Assembly: GCA_016800925.1 (NCBI GenBank)
Contig: JABCPU010000074.1
Span: 124,001 to 188,000, forward strand
Reading direction: 5' to 3'
Length of the DNA: 64,000 bases
DNA from: Suillus spraguei
Lineage: Eukaryota; Basidiomycota; Agaricomycetes; Boletales; Suillaceae
The position numbers were made by a program, and so were the translations under genes. Every line of letters starts with the position of its first letter. Position 1 is the stretch's first letter. The notes beneath the pieces are model-generated. The model was not told the DNA's origin and made no database searches. It saw only the letters and a list, made by a program, of their open reading frames with translations. Positions 11,965-21,743 of this stretch are shown here, piece after piece.

Positions 11965-12791
11965 CTAAGTAATGTCTCTGAGTTTTTGCCTCATCTGACG
12001 CACTGCATCAAAGCTGGCATCTGTTTTTGAACGATCATACCATCTGTCATCTTCTTCATGCGAAATGTACTTCCAATAAAGTGAGTCAGGCCCTGGGGGA
12101 CTTGGTGTGTCAAAGAATCCCTTCTTTTTTGGAACCGGAGTTGCGCCCTTGATGAGTTGGTCTTCTGGTTCACTTTCGGGTTCGGTAACACTACTCGGAT
12201 CATTTTGCAGAGGAGGGGGAGCAGGTAGTTTATCCTCCGGGTCACTTTCGGGTTCTGTCACGCTGCTCGGATCATCGACGGGCAGGGTAGGAGTCGGTAT
12301 GGTAGGCTGGGGTGGGTTTTCGGGTTCGCTCTCAGGCTCGGTCACGCTGCTTGGGTCGTCAATGGGGATGGTAGGAGTAGGTGCAGCTATCTCAGGTTCA
12401 CTCTCCGGCTCGGTCATGCTGCTCGGGTCGTCGACGGGGAGGATAGGCGTAGGTTTAGTAGGAGTAGATCTACTAAACTTGTATTAAAATGTCATAGAAA
12501 TAAATAAAAACTTACTCTTGTTGTAATAAATCCCTTAGCCTCATCAGGCGCGCCCTGAGAGGATCAGAAGTCCAATTGGCGGGATCCAGCAAGAAATCAT
12601 CGGACAAGGTCATGACGGGTGTGCTAGAACGGGTGGAGTCGTTGGAATCATTTGTATTGATGCTAGTACATAAGATTAATAGATCTAGATCTAGATCACG
12701 AAGCAAAGACTCACCTGGTATCAGCTTGATAACCATCAAGGTCTGGATCTGATGATATGTCCAGAAAATCTTGGACGGGTGGTGGTAGCAT
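11965..12791 (-). CDS. CACTA-element acidic repeat protein, copy B
   Basis: Mirror of 3641-4467 with no difference seen. The exons are 12791-12715, 12662-12516 and 12472-11965. It is convergent with the transposase (stop codons about 120 bp apart) and divergent from the coiled-coil gene. The four DDPSS(V/M)TEPES(E/D)PE units are visible between about 12190 and 12430. Confidence 0.75.
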
Positions 12792-12857
12792 TACAGATGT
12801 CCGGACTTGGTGTGTTTTTGGTTAGTTTCCTTTCTTGACTTCAACTCATACCGCATC

Positions 12858-14928
12858 ATGTCACTCGACGACACAACCTCACCCACCAGATACCTCAACC
12901 TCTTATCTCAAATTAATCCACAGTCGTTAACAGGCTTTGATCCGAATATTGGATCCAGCCAGGCCCAGATGTTTCATTTGCGGGACCCAATGGCTAGTAG
13001 TGTGAGTCGTTAAATTAATTACATTGATGCATCGAAGATCAGAAACTGATGTCGAACACATGGTAAGCCTCTGCTATTTCAAGATAGCCTTCATTCTCTT
13101 CTCGAAAACGATCGGCTGGCATGCAAAGACTCTGACACAAGTTTAGTTGCCCAACTCAAATGGCAACTCACAGAATCACAGCACGCTGTCGCCAGTCTGC
13201 AGGCTGATAGACTCAGGCTGATCAACGGAAATGCTGGCCTCAATTCCACTTGCCAAGCTTTACAGTAAGTAAATCTATTGAGTACATGCGCATATACGCT
13301 GAAAATATCGAATACAGGAATGTTATTGTGAATATCCGTGGTTCCACGAGCTCCGTAGCATCGACATCATCATCTCTATCCGCATGCGACACCTCAAACA
13401 TCATTTCCGATGATCAAAAACCTTCGTTAGTGGGCGAGATAGTCGCTGAAGAATGCGATCGAGAACTTGATCGGAAGGACTATCCGTCAATTCGATCATG
13501 GATGAAGAAGGAATGGCAGGCACAATATCCGAAAAGCACATCTGCTGAACCCGAAAGTTCTAGATGCACATCTCGAGGATCTGGGCGCATGGCGCAAGGG
13601 ATCAATGTGTCGTGTACTTACTTGCAGGACGAAGAAGGCGTGCCTGTTTCGGCTGATCGCGCGAAGAGCATCCGCAATCATATGCTCTCAAGCTTCTGGC
13701 AACTTCAATCCCAAGGCCTCGCACCGGTGTCTATTGGCCAAGCCTCGTTGCAAGTCTTACGGTGGCTTATTCATACTCTGCGCAAAGAGTATATCGAATT
13801 TTGTTTGTGTGCCGACAACTGGAAGGCAATGAAGCTGATGACCGACAATTACTCTCAATGGTCGACCTACCATGTCAAGGGCAAGAAAGCCAGCAAGCGC
13901 GTTAAGGCCGAGCCTGGTGAACATACAAGCACCTTGGCAATCCCTCAAAAGCACACCTGCGACACTGGCGACGATCTCGAAGCGGAACATACAAAGAAGC
14001 GAGCACGGATCGATTCAGATATAATCTCCGAGCCTGTCACCGAGCCTCCTACTATTAGCACCAATGAAGCGGTAAGTTTTTTTTTTAATATTAATGCTTG
14101 CTAATGGATCCGTCTACAGATACCTGACACACTGCGACACCCCTCACTCGACCGTGAACCAACACCACCACCCAGCACCGATAAAGGAAAAGAGGTACCT
14201 AGTCTTGTAGAGGTCAAAAACCCGCTGTAAGTCTTGATTTATTTCATATTCATCTTACTGATCTATTGACGTAGTTCTAATCTTGTCTTGAAACCTCGGC
14301 CCAAACCGATCGCTAGGAAAGTTCCTACCACTTCCACCGACTCTTCAACTTCTTCGACTTCTGGAGACATTCCCACCACTATTACACCACCATCCAATGG
14401 CTCTACGTCTGTTTCTATACCAGACGGACCTTCAAGTACCGACACTGCTTCTCTCGCTGTGAAGGTGGAACTCCTGGCTGCCGATAAGAAGCCCACACCG
14501 ATCATGATCGACTTGAAAGGTAGGCCCGAAGCCATCAAGAAGCGCCAGCCAAGCACGAAGCCTATGCGTGTGAGCGCCAAGATCACAGCACGGTGAGTTC
14601 TAGAACTTCTATTTGTGATTGTGATATTAATTAAGGCTAGGAACCTTTGTGCTCTCAACTGGCAAATGAACGGACATCAGAGAGATCCTGCGAGTGTCTT
14701 CGCGATGTACTGGAACGGTCTGTCGAACACCGACAAACAGGTACGTCATTTTCATACTATTAATGGAGTCTGCTACTACTATACTACAGGTATACAAGCA
14801 CAAAGCGGTCCTACAGGTGCGTGGTACTATGTATCACACTTCTTTTTATACTAACGACCTGTTTATAGCTCACCTCGTCTGGAGCCGTTCAAGAGGGTGG
14901 TACCGGCGATGATGCGGACGAGGAGTAA
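12858..14928 (+). CDS. CACTA-element coiled-coil protein, copy B
   Basis: Unrecognised. The first exon begins MSLDDTTSPTRYLNLL. A downstream exon carries a leucine-rich heptad-like stretch (QLKWQLTESQHAVASLQ, then LRLINGNAG) consistent with a coiled coil. Then comes a long middle exon with EYPSIR/WMKKEW-like and basic KKRARI segments, and a Ser/Thr/Pro-rich exon with PRPKPIARK. The C-terminus is split by introns 14741-14789 and 14817-14868 around a 27-nt exon (14790-14816) and ends in GDDADEE. The join after the first exon (about 13000-13084) is unresolved, because the best donor GTGAGT does not keep frame with any normal-length intron. It may be a DNA-binding accessory protein, which is inference. 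Confidence 0.6.
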
Positions 14929-15216
14929 TGCAATGGGCGGGATGGCGGGCAGGGCGGGCAGGATGCGATACCTACGGTTACCTCCATAATGATAGCGATA
15001 CCCTACGATAATCTCATTTTCTCCCATTGGACGCATATCAATCTGTTTTTTCAAGCTAAATGAATAGATTTGCAGGCCAGAGATATGTCTAAACACAGCG
15101 AGAATCGTATCTAAACGTCAAAATTTTTTCTCGATTTCTTTCTTTTTGCGTCTCGAAAAGTCTCATTTGGCGAATCATATCAAAGAACGTAGATATTTTT
15201 CATTGGGGTTTATTTT

Positions 15217-15267
15217 TTAGATATCTATCTACACATATCTACCTAAATATTGTCGATTTTCACTGGG
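15217..15267 (-). repeat. Outer terminal inverted repeat of copy B
   Basis: Reverse complement of 1165-1215. It ends CACTGGG at 15267, followed at once by TTTCAAC. Confidence 0.85.
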
Positions 15268-15274
15268 TTTCAAC
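15268..15274 (+). repeat. Target duplication TTTCAAC, right
   Basis: Third copy of the 7-bp sequence, continuing into ACTCCAGCCTCC. Joining the left flank to this point restores an uninterrupted promoter and leader. Confidence 0.85.
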
Positions 15275-15324
15275 ACTCCAGCCTCCAGCACTACTTTCAG
15301 GAGTACTCCAACTTTTGACGCTCC

Positions 15325-16355
15325 ATGCTCGACACCTACGCTTTAGCTGTATCACTCATTGGAGGCGTTACGATTATACTTCTCACCAATGCTGCCTTGA
15401 TCAAATATCGAAGTGTGCTAACAATACTTCGTGATACATTATCCTCCCTCATTGTTTGTATTATATTTGCTCACTGCTTATGGATAAACTGACTATCAAT
15501 GACTAGGGTTTCATTCGAGCTGCATTTAGCGGCGAACAAGATGACCAACAGGGTAACCCTTTGACACGGTACGGACACGCGCATCCCTTTGAGACCATCG
15601 TCTAATATTTTATTCATTTCAGAGCGCAAGTCACTGCAGCATTTCCGCAAGGAACGTGGCAGCGTAATGCCTACGAAGACTATAAGGCAGTTCTCCTCGA
15701 TGAAGAACTAATATTCCCCTGCATCTACGCAACAAAGGGCTTTGAATCAGATGACCAGCTCTATTTCTTCATCGACTCGGATGACCTGTCAGACCCACGC
15801 CATATCCGTGCTCTTGCCAAGGCACTCTCTATATACCTCCCTCAATCTCGCCAGCTTGGCCCCAACACATCCCTCGTTCTTCTTGCCAAGCAAAATGACA
15901 ACAACACACGAACAGTCGAAGAATACAACGATCTGTTCTGGAAACTCCTCAACGGTCTCGCCAAGCTTGATGAAAAGCCCTGGCCTGAAAGTATTCCTCG
16001 CGACATTGACACGGACAAATGGTGCTTCTGTTTTGGCGGAGAACAATTATTTACTGTCATCCAAACCCCTGCTCACCAGGTGAGGCGCACGCGTCATGCG
16101 CCGGGCCTGACCATGGTCTTACAACCAAAGAGGATTTTCAATATCCTCTTCAGCACTGAAGCAAAGCGCGCTGGTGCGCTTGCAAAAGTCCGTGCCCTCC
16201 TCGCCAAGTACGATCCTATCCCTGTCAGTCCCGAGCTGAAGAACTACGGTGATGAAGGATCGCGGGAGGCCACGCAGTACTTCTTGATGGATGAAAATGT
16301 TCCGGCGCCTTGTCCATATGACAAACTCAGTGACTCCGAAATCGTTGTCGGATAA
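15325..16355 (+). CDS. YqcI/YcgG family protein
   Basis: Exons 15325-15453, 15507-15568 and 15623-16355 give 307 residues. The N-terminus (about residues 5-24) is a hydrophobic segment, probably a membrane anchor. The body has the family hallmarks: a WQRNAYEDYKAVL region, FPCIYATKGFE with a conserved Cys near residue 97, a WCFCFGGEQLF segment, and an Arg-rich RRTRHAPGL..VLQP motif. The biochemical function of this bacterial and fungal family is not established. The coding sequence looks intact, but its TATA box is 14.1 kb away, on the far side of the two transposons. Expression would need read-through from the coiled-coil gene of copy B or a new promoter in the element end. Confidence 0.8.
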
Positions 16356-16860
16356 AGTTGAGCTGATAGCCCCTGTCAAGTTGCCTCTAACTAACAGATC
16401 TCCAGTGGACTACGATACCTTCCTAATGCGGAGTCGCGACAAATAGAGTGCTTCGGTGAATTTGAAATTGGTTATGTATATTCAGGTTGAAACATACGTA
16501 TCGGGCTCAGTTGGGCTTTCTGTGTAGCGCTACTTCTTCCTCAGGCCTCAATAACTAGAATTTGGCTTGCGTTTCCGAAATAAAAAGATGCCGTGTGTGT
16601 GATACAGAGGCCACCGTACAGCTAGGAACCTGACACGTGATACACGTGGAGCGTTCTTTGTGGCTGGAAATTATTTACTAATCATATTGCTACTTTTACG
16701 ATTGTCGTCATTACTTTCGCACACACGTTAGTCGAATCTGATGTGTTTTCCAACTTCCAAGTCGAGCTTTGACCAGTGTTTGTTCCGAATGGGCACTAAG
16801 TAACTAGCCGTGAAGTGATTAAATTCAGCTGGGCGCTCGAAAACTCGAACATTAACCATC
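16356..16860. other. Intergenic, no feature seen
   Basis: AT-rich spacer between two plus-strand genes. It presumably holds the 3' end of the first and the promoter of the next. No clear TATA box or repeat. Confidence 0.4.
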
Positions 16861-17605
16861 ATGGCCCCACCTCACTACACCATCATCGGGACACCATTCA
16901 GCACCTTCACCCGATCTATCACTCTCGGATTGACTTATAAAGGGATACCCTTCACTCAAGTTAGATGTGTCCCACATTCGGATACAGCAGATGATAACCA
17001 TCCATTCGGATTTTTGCCTACCCTGATCATCCACGAAATTGACGGTAAAACAGTCAACCTCAAGTTGCGCGAGAGCGCGGCCATCGCGCGCTACATCGAT
17101 AGGGTTTCACCGGAACCTAGCTTGCATATTTCACCTGGTCAGGGGAAAGCCATCATCGAGGAACAGATGTGGGAGTTTGTGAGTCTTGCCGGAGCACATG
17201 GTAAACTTGAAGTCTCAATCCGACACATGGAGCCTATGATACTGATTTCATGCTTCAGGGTTCCATGCTGTTGAGAAAGGGGTCGTGAAACCCCGTGTGG
17301 CTGCCACTGACGAAGGCAAACTTACAGATTCTGCAATTCGCACACAAATCAAACCAGCTGTAGAGCACCTCAAGAGACTGCTTGGTAAATTGGAAGAGCT
17401 AATGGCAGACGAGGGCTATGTGTTCGGAAGCAAGCTGAGCTGGGCGGACTTCTTCTTGTTCCCGCTGCTCGCAGATCTGAAGGCAGTCCCCGAGGGCGAA
17501 TTGCTTTCTCCGAGAATGCTGAACTGGATGGAGGAGATGAATAAATTGGAGGCAGTTAAGGCCACTACTGCAGGTACCTTGAGTGTTGGTGCGAGACCCC
17601 CCTAA
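16861..17605 (+). CDS. Glutathione S-transferase
   Basis: Two exons (16861-17200, 17259-17605) give 228 residues, the usual GST length. The N-terminal thioredoxin-fold domain begins MAPPHYTIIGTPFSTFTRS and reaches FGFLPTLII and the glutathione-binding motif ESAAIARYID. The C-terminal all-alpha domain includes LMADEGYVFGSKLSWADFFLFPLL, the N-capping helix region conserved in GSTs. Expected role: cytosolic glutathione conjugation or redox detoxification. The class cannot be fixed by eye. The start codon has A at -3. Confidence 0.85.
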
Positions 17606-18640
17606 TCGCTCAATCCGAGCAGGTAATGGTTTGACTTTTTCTCGCAATCGTCCCGCTGACTCAGAGATGGTGCAGGAATTCCTTGTGAATGGAGCTCGAG
17701 TCCGTGTTAAATAGAGAGGTCGACTTTCAATCCAAGCATGATTTGTAGTAAAACTATCCAAGCAGTCTTCAGTTGACATGTCGTATGTAATTCTCCAGGA
17801 GGCTAGAGGCCCCTGCTTCGCGGTGTTGAAGTCCGACGCATCAGAGGAAGGGAATGGCCGAAGAATCCGAGAAGCAAGGCACGGGAGAAGGCTGTTGTTC
17901 CGAGCGCAAGCCAATTGCGGGGCGCTGACGTCGGCCAAGCCCCTGTCGGTTAGTCTTCTCTGGGCCTTCAGTCCCTAAGAAGATGGTCGAGAGCATTCTA
18001 AGAATACATATAGTCTGGGTCAGACAAAAATTGTATTTCGGACATTTAAATATTTATTGGCGTCTGTGATCATATGATGGACAGTACAATCTAGTCTAAG
18101 GACCCCCGGTGCCCTGGCTGCCATCTCAGAATCCGCGAATGCCCTGACCTAGGACGTACTCGGTCAGTCCGCCGTTCCCCCCGGCCGTTTTAGGCGCGAT
18201 TCTTACGGAGGAGAAACTTTTCGACTCCTTTAACTAACGTGTCGTTGGGAGTGCTTAACGCGTACTCAGCCCCAGATGTGCTGATACAGGAATCATTCTG
18301 AATGCAGGGAATATGGTGGAGAGGGGGACTTAGTATTGTCAAAGAGGTCCTCCTCATTCGCTGACTGAGTCCAGTGTAGGTGGCGTGATTCCGTGTAGGT
18401 GAGTAGGTGTATATGATGTGTTGAGCTGCACGCAAGTCTCGGACACGTTCCGCAAAGTAATACCAACCCAGGTTTTACAGTGAACTTGTGAACAAACACA
18501 TAGCGTACTCGTACTGTAAAATCTTTACTTATATATGTCTGCCAATGGCAAAAGTAAGCTGCCGACGCTCGGTAATATCGCGCCATCATTCCCGAAGGTT
18601 CCCGACGAGTGTCGAGCTCCCCTATATTCCAACAATTAGA
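17606..18640. other. Intergenic spacer with one dispersed repeat
   Basis: No supported gene. Short open frames on both strands overlap the GST or lack coding character. The right end holds the inverted partner of the 535-770 repeat. Confidence 0.45.
18412..18630 (-). repeat. Dispersed repeat, inverted copy of 535-770
   Basis: Reverse complement aligns with 535-770 end to end with scattered changes. This copy has an extra TATATAAG stretch near 18530. The two copies flank the transposon pair, the YqcI/YcgG gene and the GST in opposite orientations. Confidence 0.65.
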
Positions 18641-18748
18641 AGACTTATCGGACAACCTAGGGTATGGATACTCTTCTGAAAATATCATTCATAAGAAGAC
18701 CCCCTAGATTTGGCCCCACTGAAAGAACTGTCCCGTGATATGGCCTTT

Positions 18749-20801
18749 TCAGTACGTGAACCTCTCTCGCTTTACACGCTCCGGATCTACTCCAGCAGCT
18801 CGGAGCGACTTCATAGCATTGAGAACGAAAGGCAACGGGCCGCATATATGCGGCTCCCGAAGCTTCGCATCTACACTGCCAAAAAGAATTCCGCTGTCGT
18901 CAAGGTGTCCCTTGTGATGAATCAAGGTGACGAATGGCGGAAAAGACTCAGACAACTGGAATTGCATCGACGAGTAGACATGAATGGAGAATGTAAGGTC
19001 GGGAGGCGATTGGGAGCTGTCGACCTTGTTGGGTGACATAAACGCTTCTTGAATCAAGCTGAGTATAACGTCCGGTTCCCGCGTCGAAAGGACGAGCGTC
19101 ACATCCCAGACCCCGAATCCCCGAGTAGCGAGGTTTGCAACATGACGGGTCAAGCTCAGGAAAGGCGTGATGCCAATTCCACCAGCAATCCACAGCAGCC
19201 GTCGCCCACCGTCACACCTCGCCAGAGGCTCTGGGACTGGAATATTGCCTCCGACACCTCGCAGTCGAGCGCAGACCTTCAAGTCTGCGACATCAATATA
19301 TTCTCCAGTCATCTGCGGATCAACACTCCTAGCAAGTTGATTTAAAATTGGAGTGATGAGACCACCTTTGATCGCTCTCATTGTGATAGAGAGGATGCAA
19401 GGTGCATCTGGGGTTGGAATCACGGAGACTGTCCAAGTACGGACACAGTCATCATTAACTGTGCTATCATCTTCCTCCCAGTCCAACAGCGCGTGTGAGC
19501 GTTTACGCAGGAACTCTGATAACTCCAGTACGCAGTTTTGGCTTGGATTGATCTCCACAGGTCGTGAAGACTCAAAAATGAGGGTGATGAGGGTGTCATT
19601 CAGCACTCGCGTCTTTATCAGGCTGAGTGTGATGTCCGCGAATGACACAGATGGTGGTTTCTCTTCCGCTAAGTAGCAGACAGGTGGGCTGTAGGGGCTA
19701 CGTTCCGCTGGCCTTGTCTCCCTTAACGGAATGGCATTTTCGACAAAGGAGAATCCAGTGACGCAGATAGTGGAAATTATATTCAGATCCGGCATCACTG
19801 CTCGTGCAGATGCGCCATACAGGGTCTCAGCTTTCCCGGTAACATGCAGGATTAATCCAGTGGAAAAGGAGGGGAAAACAATCCCAGCAACTGGCGTAAC
19901 GTGTATGTTGCCCAGTGAATTCATCACGCGATTCCCTGTGTATTATATATAAACACTAGACTCGCCTATGGTGTATGGTTCATCTCACCGGCATAATTCG
20001 GAAGCACGAGAGTCTTCCCATCGGAAGGTTTAACTCGAATAAATCCGGGGCGACCCCCTCTGTGGTTGGTTCCAACTCGAGAAGGATGAATGTTTTCATC
20101 CTCCTGGGCGGCCACGTAAGACGTGGACAGGAAAGCTGTATCAGTTGCATGGATGAATGCAATGACGTCATCAGGTAGGCGATCCCCATCCTTTAGGTTA
20201 AATTGCTCATAGATGAGGCGTGGCGACGCTCCGTGAAATGGCATGATCGATCTGATACTGATGTATTTTGGACATAACCTACAGTTTGTGAGACAGAGTG
20301 ACAGCACAAAGAAGCCGCGGGAGCTCACCCCAGGGCTTGAGTGACCACGACAGTAAGATCGATGTCCAGATCTTTCAATGAAATATTGGATATGTAGCCA
20401 GAGAATTTGTTCCTCCTCCTAGTCGAAACCTCAACCCCGATCCCAGAAAAGAGTGGTTTCCCATCATGAAGCTGAGAGCAGTTCCGAATAATTGGGTCTC
20501 CAGGCCATAGACGGGCTTTTATCGTTAGGGAAGCATCAGTAGGGGATGAGATAAAGTCTGGCATCCCATCATTTGAGCAAAGAATAGATGCCCATGGTCT
20601 CCCTTGCCGGTCCAGAGTAGTGACTGGCAAAAAATGTAGTCGGCTTGTGTGGAAAATACGATGCTGCTCGGGCAACCTGTCCACAATTGTTGTGATTGCA
20701 ACGTGCTCGGAGAGGTGGATGATTGCCTGAACGGCTTGTTCTCCTGGATGCCAGCCCCGTAAAGCAGGTAACGGATCTGATGACTGTTGCAGCAACTGCA
20801 T
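18749..20801 (-). CDS. PNPOx-like / ferredoxin-NADP reductase-type fusion oxidoreductase
   Basis: Three exons (20801-20329, 20278-19989, 19935-18749) give 649 residues with consistent phase. The N-terminal half is a split-barrel, pyridoxamine-phosphate-oxidase-like flavin-binding domain (GWHPGEQAVQ, RLHFLPVTTLDRQGRPWAS, ADT/ATDTAFLSTSY, THP/GTNHRGGRPGFIRV). The C-terminal half is a reductase module with the nucleotide-binding GGIGITPFLSL and HICGPLPFVLNAMKSLRAAG, ending in the aromatic ERFTY. It probably moves electrons from NAD(P)H through flavin. The substrate is unknown. It appears intact. A decayed duplicate of its 3' end lies at 31.6 kb. Confidence 0.82.
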
Positions 20802-21516
20802 CGTCAAGGGACGGGATGAAGTATGAACGGTTTAGTCTAGATTGGGAGAGAAACCGCTTGAGGGAACACGATTAGTGATTGCACTATGTACTGGTCAGTT
20901 GTCTGTACTCAGTTGCCACGTGTTGTCCAGAGAAGAAATGCACATTTCAGTAAAGGGTTTCATTTGTCTCGATTCTGCAGAAAGAGTTCTGATGGTATGT
21001 GAAACATTTTGGGAAATCAGTAACAGTCTGACAAGCAATTGAAGCAAATGTGTCGTGCGCGTGACCGGTCACTTATGGGAGCTGGTCCGGTGACTTACCA
21101 AGATTCTATATATATATCACAGTCGAGAATCCCAGACATATTAATAGAAATTACCGATGACGCACGCAGACGATGACGCAATCGATGACGATGCAAGCTG
21201 TACGCGCGCTCAGACTCTCGGAATCCCATGCGGTCTTCCACTTTACTCGCTGTCCGAACAACTGTTAGTGTGGTCGTCTAAACAGGAGGCTCTGGTCTTG
21301 GTGTGATTGGAAGACAGAAATAACTCCAGTCTTCAAGTGAAGGACTCCCCGGCGTTAGCGTCATGCGAAAAAGAAAAACAACGGCGCATCTTTCTTGATA
21401 GTCAATTGTGTAGCTAAGTTGGCGTGAACTTCAGCAAACGAGAAAGGTCAAAAGCAGCTAGACACTATCACTCCATGTGAGAGCACAGTACTTAGCATGA
21501 TCATTTGAGTTGCCAT
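20802..21516. other. Intergenic, flank of the LINE insertion
   Basis: Upstream region of the minus-strand oxidoreductase. No gene. Most of it is shared with 31925-32545. A TATATATAT stretch lies near 21110, but no coding start can be tied to it. Confidence 0.5.
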
Positions 21517-21530
21517 ACCGACCAGTCTTT
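21517..21530 (+). repeat. LINE target-site duplication, left
   Basis: ACCGACCAGTCTTT precedes the T-run. The identical 14 bases recur at 27861-27874, immediately outside the 5' end of the element. Confidence 0.88.
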
Positions 21531-21743
21531 TTTTTTTTTTTTTTTTTTTTTTGATCCTTGTTTATTGTCCGTTGGGGCTATGCCCTATGATGGACACTAC
21601 CTACTGTACATCTAATCTATTCGTATATGCTTTGGTCCGTTTTTTGGTTGTCTATGCTATACAGTGGTCCTGGCTTGCGCGCGGACGTTAGGGCCTTCTT
21701 CAGGCTCTTGATATGATTTGTGCGACTTGTTGTCGCGTTTCCT

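Larger units (their letters stand above)
8220..15267 (+). mobile_element. CACTA-like (Tnp2) DNA transposon, copy B
   Basis: A 7,048-bp element with the same terminal repeats and three genes as copy A, in opposite orientation: transposase (8498-11842, +), acidic repeat protein (11965-12791, -) and coiled-coil protein (12858-14928, +). The outer end is followed by TTTCAAC and then the 5' leader of the YqcI/YcgG gene. The near-identity of the copies indicates a very recent duplication. Confidence 0.92.
18640..21520 (+). repeat. Parent of a segmental duplication (copy at 31531-32545)
   Basis: 18640-19035 aligns with 31531-31935. 20815-21500 aligns with 31925-32545. The interval between, which holds most of the reductase gene, is missing from the second copy. 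The match includes coding 3' end, 5' flank and intergenic DNA, so it is a locus duplication and not gene-family similarity. Confidence 0.75.

Noticed and set aside
13003..13084. Tiny introns of 21-25 bp in the coiled-coil gene
   Set aside because: They are too short for fungal splicing. The exon join is left unresolved rather than forced.
17399..17938. Minus-strand 179-codon frame over the GST
   Set aside because: It is antisense to the second GST exon with no domain signal. The GST reading is clear.
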